From: Cylicocyclus nassatus
Lineage: Eukaryota > Nematoda > Chromadorea > Rhabditida > Strongylidae
Assembly: GCA_958299035.1 (NCBI GenBank)
Contig: CATQJL010000223.1
Location: 71,965,006 to 72,029,005 of the forward strand
DNA: 64,000 nt
Direction: 5' to 3'
Numbering within the stretch: the first letter of the stretch is position 1; each line of letters begins with the position of its first letter. The translations under genes and the position numbers were made by a program. Below the pieces are notes generated by a model that ran no database searches, was not told the origin of the DNA, and saw only the letters and a program-made list of their open reading frames with translations. Below, piece after piece: positions 58,490-64,000 of the stretch.

Positions 58490-58770
58490 AGTTAAGTCGC
58501 GCCGGTGAAAAAGTTGTGTCTCGCCGGAATGACTGCGGGACACAAGTAAAATGGTTCGCGAGAAAACCGGAACTCCCGGTTTTCGTTCGGGCTAATGCGG
58601 CGCGACACGCGGTTTTGTCCCGACATGTTTTCTACTGAGGAAACCGGGAGCTCCTGCGGGAGTCCTGATAATGTCGCAATCCGGTCACTGGCGGGACTCA
58701 CCCTCTAAGCTGCAGTCTCCTGCGGGAGACGCGATATAGCTGCGATCCGATCAGCTTCCGGCTGGGCCTT
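58490..58770. repeat. GC-rich island with repeated CGGGA words
   Basis: This stretch is much richer in GC than its surroundings, with TCCTGCGGGAG (about 58654 and 58719), AACCGGAACTCCCGGTTTTCG (a local inverted repeat) and GCGGCGCGACACGCG. It is probably a MITE or a fragment of one. Boundaries unknown. No gene. Confidence 0.35.
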
Positions 58771-58958
58771 TTTTCAAATAGGTTCTCCTTCAAAAATTTG
58801 TACTACACACATCTTACAAAGGTGCTGTGCTTGACACGAGTTCAGAAACACTCTTCATTTCGTGACCGAAAAAGAACATTGAAATCACTATAATTAAGTT
58901 AAAAAAACAGGAATGTCGAGATCAAGATTTGAGATTGAATCCATAATTCAAATCGACT

Positions 58959-59458
58959 TCACACTTTCGTTGTCTTCGTCTTGCTCCTGCGGCTCATTCG
59001 CGTGCTCGTGCGCCAAAGAATCTTGCGTTGCAGTGAGGCAAAAACGTTTTTCTGGAATAGAGTAACAATCTAACACTGATTTGAGAAATCATATATGAAT
59101 ATTACCGAGGGTGGCGAAAGCATCTCCTTATCAGCATCAAAGATGCTCGCACATCTCCTCTGAAATTTAAATTTAATAGATTCATGAAAACTATCTTTGA
59201 AAGAAACCCACAAAACTCTTCCTATAGCCACTCGTGCTAATCTATTAAACTTCATCCTCGCCTCCGACAACCTGTCAAACGTCTTCGTCCTAGCCTCATC
59301 GTCGTTCACTAGGCCCAGCCAAAATCTAAATCAATGAAATATCAAGAGGTAGAAACACTTCTATTTATACATATTTCTTTTCCGCGCGCATTCGGTAGCA
59401 CTCAGTAGCAGTTCTCCTGCGTAGAGGCCAACACCATCAAGAAGGAAATCTAGAAGAT
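58959..59458 (-). CDS. 3' exons of an unidentified compact gene
   Basis: Three exons on the minus strand are joined by nematode-sized introns. Exon 5 (59458-59371) reads LLDFLLDGVGLYAGELLL and SATECARKR. Exon 6 (59325-59106) reads FWLGLVNDDEARTKTFDR, LSEARMKFNRLARVAIGR, VLWVSFKDSFHESIKFKF, then QRRCASIFDADKEMLSPPS. Exon 7 (59051-58959) reads KNVFASLQRKILWRTS and a basic tail to a stop. The introns are 45 bases (GTATAA...TTTAG) and 54 bases (GTAATA...TTCCAG), and phases agree at both junctions. Most likely this is the continuation of the exons at 59500-60100, but the joining exon boundary is unresolved. No known domain was recognised. Confidence 0.45.
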
Positions 59459-59499
59459 CTATTTTAGAATTTTTAGAAAGACCATCAATCACTCACTTA

Positions 59500-60100
59500 T
59501 CAAAAATGTAACCAGACTTTCGGACAGGTCCTGCAGATGCGGAAATCTTCCCTTTTTACCGAATTGTCTGCATGCAAACCTTCTGAATTTCTTGTTTTGG
59601 CTCGCATGCCTAAGTGCGCCCCTCTCGATCAGGATAGACTCGAAATTTTAGTCTTACTTACATGCAAAAAATAGAACCTATAAAAATCCATCATTAACAA
59701 AAATGGTCATTCTTGTATGCCCGTGATGGCCGCGTCCAGTTCTCGAATAATTCGATCATGTTAGCATTCTGAAACAAAATTAAGTGCTGCTGTATCGATA
59801 ACAACTAATACGTAACCTTGAATGGAGGAAATCCTTGACTTCGTGAAATTCTTTCGCTTAAATACATGTCCTTCCGGTAATGTAACTTCGTTGCCTTTCG
59901 CTATGTGATATGACGTTTTCCGTAATTGCTTACCATGTTCTTGCTGATTGGAGAGAATTGCGTCTATCTAAAGAACTGCATTTCACCCTCCGTTCTGAAT
60001 CTACTTGACTTACAGTGAGACTTAGTCCAGCTATGATATTGCATTGTTCTTTTATGATTCCAGCTAGGGTCCTCACAACTGAGTCTGAGGATGGTCTCAT
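59500..60100 (-). CDS. 5' exons of the same unidentified gene (or a 140-residue protein)
   Basis: Exon 1 (60100-60014) starts with ATG: MRPSSDSVVRTLAGIIKE to LSLT, donor GTAAGT. Exon 2 (59967-59812) has SNQQEHGKQLRKTSYHIA, KGNEVTLPEGHVFKRKNF and ISSIQGY. Exon 3 (59768-59699) has NMIELFENWTRPSRAYKN. Exon 4 (from 59609) has MRAKTRNSEGLHADNSV and REDFRICRTCPKVWLHF, then TGA at 59500-59502. The introns are 46, 43 and 89 bases. Acceptors are TTCTTTAG, GTTTCAG and CACTTAG. Total 423 bases, in frame, giving 140 residues. The frame inside exon 2 contains an optional 33-base GTAAGC intron. Function is not recognised. Confidence 0.45.
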
Positions 60101-60180
60101 TACTAGACAGCCGATCGGACCCCTCCGGCGCAGAAATGGCAGGGCCGCTGGGGTTTCCCCAGCGGGGGGTCTGCCACTCG

Positions 60181-60290
60181 TGCGCCGGAGCCCCCCGATT
60201 TTGTGCGCAGGAGCCCCCCGATTTTGTGCGCCGAAGCCCCCCGATTTTGCGCAGCGGAGCCCCCCGATTTTGTGCTCCGCAAGTCTGCCG
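60181..60290. repeat. 22-bp tandem repeat upstream of the minus-strand gene
   Basis: About five copies of a unit near GGAGCCCCCCGATTTTGTGCGC, GC-rich, lie just upstream of the 60100 start codon. A regulatory role is possible but unsupported. Confidence 0.75.
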
Positions 60291-60316
60291 CGGCATCTGT
60301 AATTAGCCCTAATTAA

Positions 60317-60705
60317 AGGCAGCGGCTCGGCAGAATGACAACTTTGGAATATTCATCGTTCTCGGTTCTCCTGGATGAGCTGAGTCTAAGACTGTACTTT
60401 GCTGCTTAAAAAATATCAATACCCGCTTTTCCAGACGTGAAAAGCGCTATTTGAGGGCGGACCGCGTAAGCCTGTCCTCGAGCGCGATTGGCTCGTGAGT
60501 GGAGATACCGTACCTACAGTACCCACGAGCCAATCGCGCTCGACGACAGGCTTACGCGGTCCGCCCTCAAATAGCTCTTTTCACGTCTGGAAAAGCGGGT
60601 TATTGATATTTTTTAAGCTGCAAAGTACAGTCTCAGACTCAGCGCATCCAGGAGAACCCAGAACGATGAATATCCCAAAGTTGTCATTTTGTAGAGCCGC
60701 TGCCT
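60317..60705. mobile_element. Foldback MITE with TTAA duplication
   Basis: TTAA flanks both ends (60313-60316 and 60706-60709). The TIR starts AGGCAGCGGCTC. The arms of about 180 bp are nearly perfect, including CGCTTTTCCAGACGTGAAAAG and GAGCCAATCGCGCTCG, around a loop of about 25 bases. TTAA duplication points to piggyBac- or Kolobok-type mobilisation. No coding. Confidence 0.8.
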
Positions 60706-60709
60706 TTAA

Positions 60710-61350
60710 GCTCCAAACCCCAATTTTGTCTTTAAACCCCACCCAAATCAGCCGAATACGACCCCCCGGGTAGGACTTCAGCGCGACCCTCAACCCCGTT
60801 CTTTACCCCCTCCCTCTCACCCCTAGCGTTTGTGGATAGAAGATAGAAGAAAGAATGAAGAGACAAGACATTTATTCCAAATTAACTGCAAACAATCTCC
60901 TGCAAATTGCAAAACAAAACTTAGCAGCTACAAAACGGACAATAAAGACAACAGTTGCCGGCAATCTATGGCCGTACCCTAAGCGAAAACATAAGCGAAG
61001 GAAGTGAGTTAGATTGCTTGGAAAAACACAGCGCAAAACTTTTTGTCACAAAACCTCTGGTGCTGATATCTGCACTGCAGCGCAAAACAATGAGGAAACT
61101 CGCACAGAATAGGTCTCGGTTGAGAAATGAGGTACACTAATATGAATCAGACACCACAACAGTGAAGAAAAGTAATGATGATGCTACTGAGAGCCACCCC
61201 GCTCGCCCTGAGTGTACTGCTAGAGAAAACAGCGAAAGCAAACGTCTACCGTTTAGGAAATGAGATACTGACAAATCATCGTGTGATCTTTAGCTTATTG
61301 CTAACAAGGAAGAAAATGCAGTAACGTGACGCACTCAAACTAATTCTATT
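60710..61350. other. Intergenic stretch, no gene called
   Basis: A C-rich part (AAACCCC words, about 60710-60830) is followed by AT-rich sequence. I see no splice-supported frame, RNA or delimited element. Confidence 0.35.
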
Positions 61351-61352
61351 CA

Positions 61353-62320
61353 CAAGTTATCATGGATTTCTAAACCTGTCCTATACGGCAGACGCAAAGG
61401 TATATTATATAAAATGTATAGATTGGATTTGAGTTTTCTTTTAAATGTGAATATCAAAATCAAGGGACCTATGATGATTAGAATAAAACTATAGTTGGCT
61501 GGAGCAAGCTTAAGTTCGTACAATTGCATTCTACCGCTGCGCACCGACCACAGAAACAACATTCCTCCTAACGAGAGCTGTAAACCATCTCGAAGCGATT
61601 ATAATGAATAGTACAGATACTTACGACATTGAATAGAAATGGCAGAAGAAACAGTGCAGGATAAACGCAGAAAAGTGGCGAAACACCATCACGTTGCCAG
61701 ACACCATCTAGCTCGCATGACCGCTAAACCCATCAGAGTGCTGCAACATTCGATCAAATCTTACAGTTCAGAATAGGCTTGGGTCATAGGATACATGAAT
61801 TTTGTGGGAGAAGTAGGAGCCAATGACAAACGACTTATATTCAGATCGGAATTGGCTTGCGTGTCTGTTAAGTTCAAGGTAAAGTTACGCGTTTCCTGCG
61901 AGATCGTACTCTCAGCGCACATTCCGCGATCCGGAGAAGTATTCGTACAATTAGTAGTAAAAGGAAGTTTCAAGGCAGCCCGAAAAGCTGCTAACAAGAA
62001 AATGCCTATTTGCAAAGTTGATCAGAGAGTTGGATTTCCCAATTTTTTTTGTAGTAAATGATCTGACATGAGAAGTCAAAGACAATTGAGAATTTTTTCT
62101 GTCAGAGAGTACGAAAAAGAAATAAGCTTGCAACAGCTGGGTAATAGCGCGAATAGGAAGACTGAGCTAGTATCAAAATCGGTCATGCGGCCGATTTTGA
62201 GAAAATGAGTAGAAGGAAATAAAGTTTGACGCACCTGAAAAAGTACATGTAGCCGAGAAGAGATGCAATGGTTCGAGAGGTGTCTAGATATGGCTTCACA
62301 ACCGCATGTGACAGACATCT
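61353..62320 (-). CDS. Possible exon cluster of a membrane or secreted protein, weak
   Basis: On the minus strand an exon-like piece (62320-62236, between TTTCAG and CAG-GTGCGT) reads SHAVVKPYLDTSRTIASL and LGYMYFF. A second (about 61995-61769) reads LLAAFRAALKLPFTTNCT, with NCT, NFT, NLT and NIS glycosylation sites, before a GTAAGA donor. A third (to 61353) has a hydrophobic run ANYSFILIIIGPLILIFTF and a charged tail. Phases between the first two do not fit, so the model is incomplete or wrong. Family not recognised. Confidence 0.2.
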
Positions 62321-62442
62321 GAAATTGTAAGTGCTTGCCGGCAGTTATCCACATAATAAGACCATTTGAAAAGTTCTTCCAATGGCTAGAGCCATACAAC
62401 CGGCTGTAAATTTTGCGTGCCAATCATGCTGACACCCAACTA

Positions 62443-62653
62443 CAGTCGAGTAGATTTCCCGCTCAATATAGTGTGCTTGCACAGAAGGTGAAAAGCAGAT
62501 TTGCGCGTAAACGATAGTTTCGACTGAGACGCCGGCCAATTGCGGGCGCAAAATGTCGGCAGTACTGGCATGACTACTTTTTCACGCGCAAGTTTTACCG
62601 CATTTCACCTTCTGTGCAAGCACACTATATTAAGCTGGAAATCTACTCGACTG
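62443..62653. mobile_element. Tc1/mariner-type MITE, 211 bp
   Basis: CAGTCGAGTAGATTTCC and its inverse are flanked by TA (62441-62442 and 62654-62655). The arms of about 55 bp include GTGTGCTTGCACAGAAGGTGAAA. The loop region carries a further partial inverted repeat. No coding. Confidence 0.8.
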
Positions 62654-62655
62654 TA

Positions 62656-63300
62656 TATAACTAAAGTGTGATGAGTTGCGTGAAGTCTATGCAGGTGAGA
62701 TTTACTTGCAATATTCTGCATGAAGATGCGTCGCTTTGAGAATTGCAAGAAAATTCTTGAAACTGCTAATTCTTGAAGTTTTGAAACTTTCGTCATTGCG
62801 GTTGAGCAGAACGACATTACGACACCAGTGCCTCTAATTAAGGAGTGAAGCCGCACCTGTTCGGAAATTCATGTAGCTAGTCTTACCTACGATCCACCCC
62901 TCCCCACTGCAAAACCTATCTGAAATACTAATCGTACTCCTTCATGCTCATCTCCAAAATCTCACAGCGTGGCACAGCAGGAGAAAAGTCTGTAATAGGA
63001 GATTTTGACTCGAAGTGTACGTCTAACTTTTTAACTTTCGCATATCCCCAGGGTGACTGACTTACACTGTAATCCTCTGGAGTTAGATCGTAATCGAATT
63101 GCACCCCTATTCGATAAGTGGCTCATAGGACTTAATCAGATGTTATGTCCGGTAGATATCAGATATAGGCCCGTAGTAAACCCCCCATCAGTGCATCTCA
63201 CTTGACGCGGACCGGGGGCGAGCTCATCGCGCCTCAGTCCAGCATCCGGCAACCCATTGATCGGAAAATCCAGACCCTATCATGCAGGTAATACGCTCCA
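62656..63300. other. Intergenic stretch, no gene called
   Basis: I see no supported gene or delimited element. Short frames lack starts or splice sites. Confidence 0.35.
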
Positions 63301-63324
63301 ATAGCCGTCATGGACGAAAGAAAA

Positions 63325-63400
63325 CCGAGTCCTTTGGTGGAGTGGCGAAGAGGTTGGCTGGTGTTCGAGGGGTTGGAGGTTCAGTTCTGGGGCAGTGCAA
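63325..63400 (+). ncRNA. tRNA-like sequence (A and B boxes), copy 1
   Basis: TGGTGGAGTGGCGA (A-box-like, from 63335) and AGGTTCAGTTCTGG (B-box-like, 63377) are spaced 43 bases, as in tRNA genes. No full cloverleaf was drawn. It may be the head of a SINE or a tRNA pseudogene. Confidence 0.35.
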
Positions 63401-63699
63401 ACGTTTTTGCGGCAGGCAAAAACATTTGATTTTTATCGAAACATTTGATTTTTCTGCGGCAGTGACCGGCACATCCGTCTAACAGCCGCACATGGCGCCT
63501 GATTTTCTTCCGCGCCTTTATCTGTTGTTTCTTCCTTTTCTTTCACTCATTTTTCTCAATTTTTTATAATGTTTTGTAGTGATTGTATAAACCTGCGTAG
63601 GTGATGTATGAGTAAGCATATGAATGTGCTTACTCGTACCATCGAACTACGCACGGGTATGTCCTTACGTAACGTTGAAGTAGCCGCCAAGCAAGGCTT

Positions 63700-63790
63700 G
63701 GATGATAACCCAAATGGTAGAGTGGTGAAGAGCGGTGCCTGTTGTGCTGTGCGTGTCGAGTTTGAGTCCTGCGTGCTACAAATCGTTTTG
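63700..63790 (+). ncRNA. tRNA-like sequence (A and B boxes), copy 2
   Basis: TGGTAGAGTGGTGA (63715) and GAGTTTGAGTCCTG (63758) show the same 43-base spacing and the same GGTGAAGAG/GGCGAAGAG continuation as copy 1. The two likely share an origin as a tRNA-derived SINE head. The acceptor stem is not convincing. Confidence 0.4.
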
Positions 63791-64000
63791 CCCAGGTTCA
63801 GGGTTTTCAGCACTTGATCTTATTGCAAGCACACACTACAGAAATGTTCCAACAAGTTTATTGCCGTGGTCGTCAATTTCTAAAGCTAAAATTAACTCAG
63901 TATCTGAATAATTGGTTTAGATGGCTTCGCTCTTTTTCAACGTCCGTCAGCAGCGCCAGAGGAACGTCCGTTATGAACGCCTCCATCCCTCCTCTGTGTT

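Noticed and set aside
61639..61776. 45-codon frame starting MAEETVQDKRRK on the plus strand
   Set aside because: It is short, with no homologue recognised and no regulatory or splice context.

Overview
The window reads as nuclear DNA of a nematode, most likely a clade V (rhabditid or strongylid) worm. It is AT-rich with very low gene density. Every splice-like junction I can follow has a short intron (about 43-90 bases) or a TTTCAG-type acceptor. The retroelements belong to RTE and Penelope-like families that are common in nematodes. There is no sign of bacterial gene organisation, operons, rRNA or CRISPR. Species cannot be fixed from the sequence alone.

Layout. (1) From about 2 to 31.6 kb runs an old tandem array of diverged units of about 3-6 kb, with one displaced copy at 47.5-47.9 kb. 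Two adjacent units (4.3-7.1 and 7.6-12.3 kb) are still close, and one serves as the empty-site control for three transposon insertions in the other. One module keeps a reading frame on the minus strand in several copies, so the array may be the remains of a tandem gene family. (2) From 33.0 to 42.6 kb lies a composite inverted repeat whose arms are broken up by later insertions. Its centre holds a 1.55 kb Tc1-like foldback with nearly identical arms. (3) From 43.1 to 47.0 kb there are MITEs around one plausible two-exon gene for a small secreted peptide (45.7-46.05 kb). (4) From 48.1 to 55.4 kb there is a 7.2 kb hAT-type element with a perfect 8-bp target duplication, inserted into a Penelope-like element. 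It contains a nested Mutator-like foldback (9-bp duplication), a nearly full-length RTE retrotransposon (10-bp duplication) and exon-like segments of an unidentified split gene. (5) From 58.9 to 60.1 kb there is a plausible compact multi-exon gene on the minus strand. (6) The end of the window has TTAA and TA MITEs and two tRNA-like (A box/B box) sequences.

In functional terms this is mainly a record of transposition. Superfamilies seen with supporting termini are Tc1/mariner, mariner-type MITEs, hAT, Mutator-like, TTAA-type, Helitron, RTE, Penelope-like and a LINE fragment. In many cases the nesting order can be read directly. Host coding content is small: two candidate genes, a passenger gene inside the hAT element, and the degenerate array. 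No candidate host protein was recognised as a known family. The RTE and Penelope-like calls are firm from their motifs.
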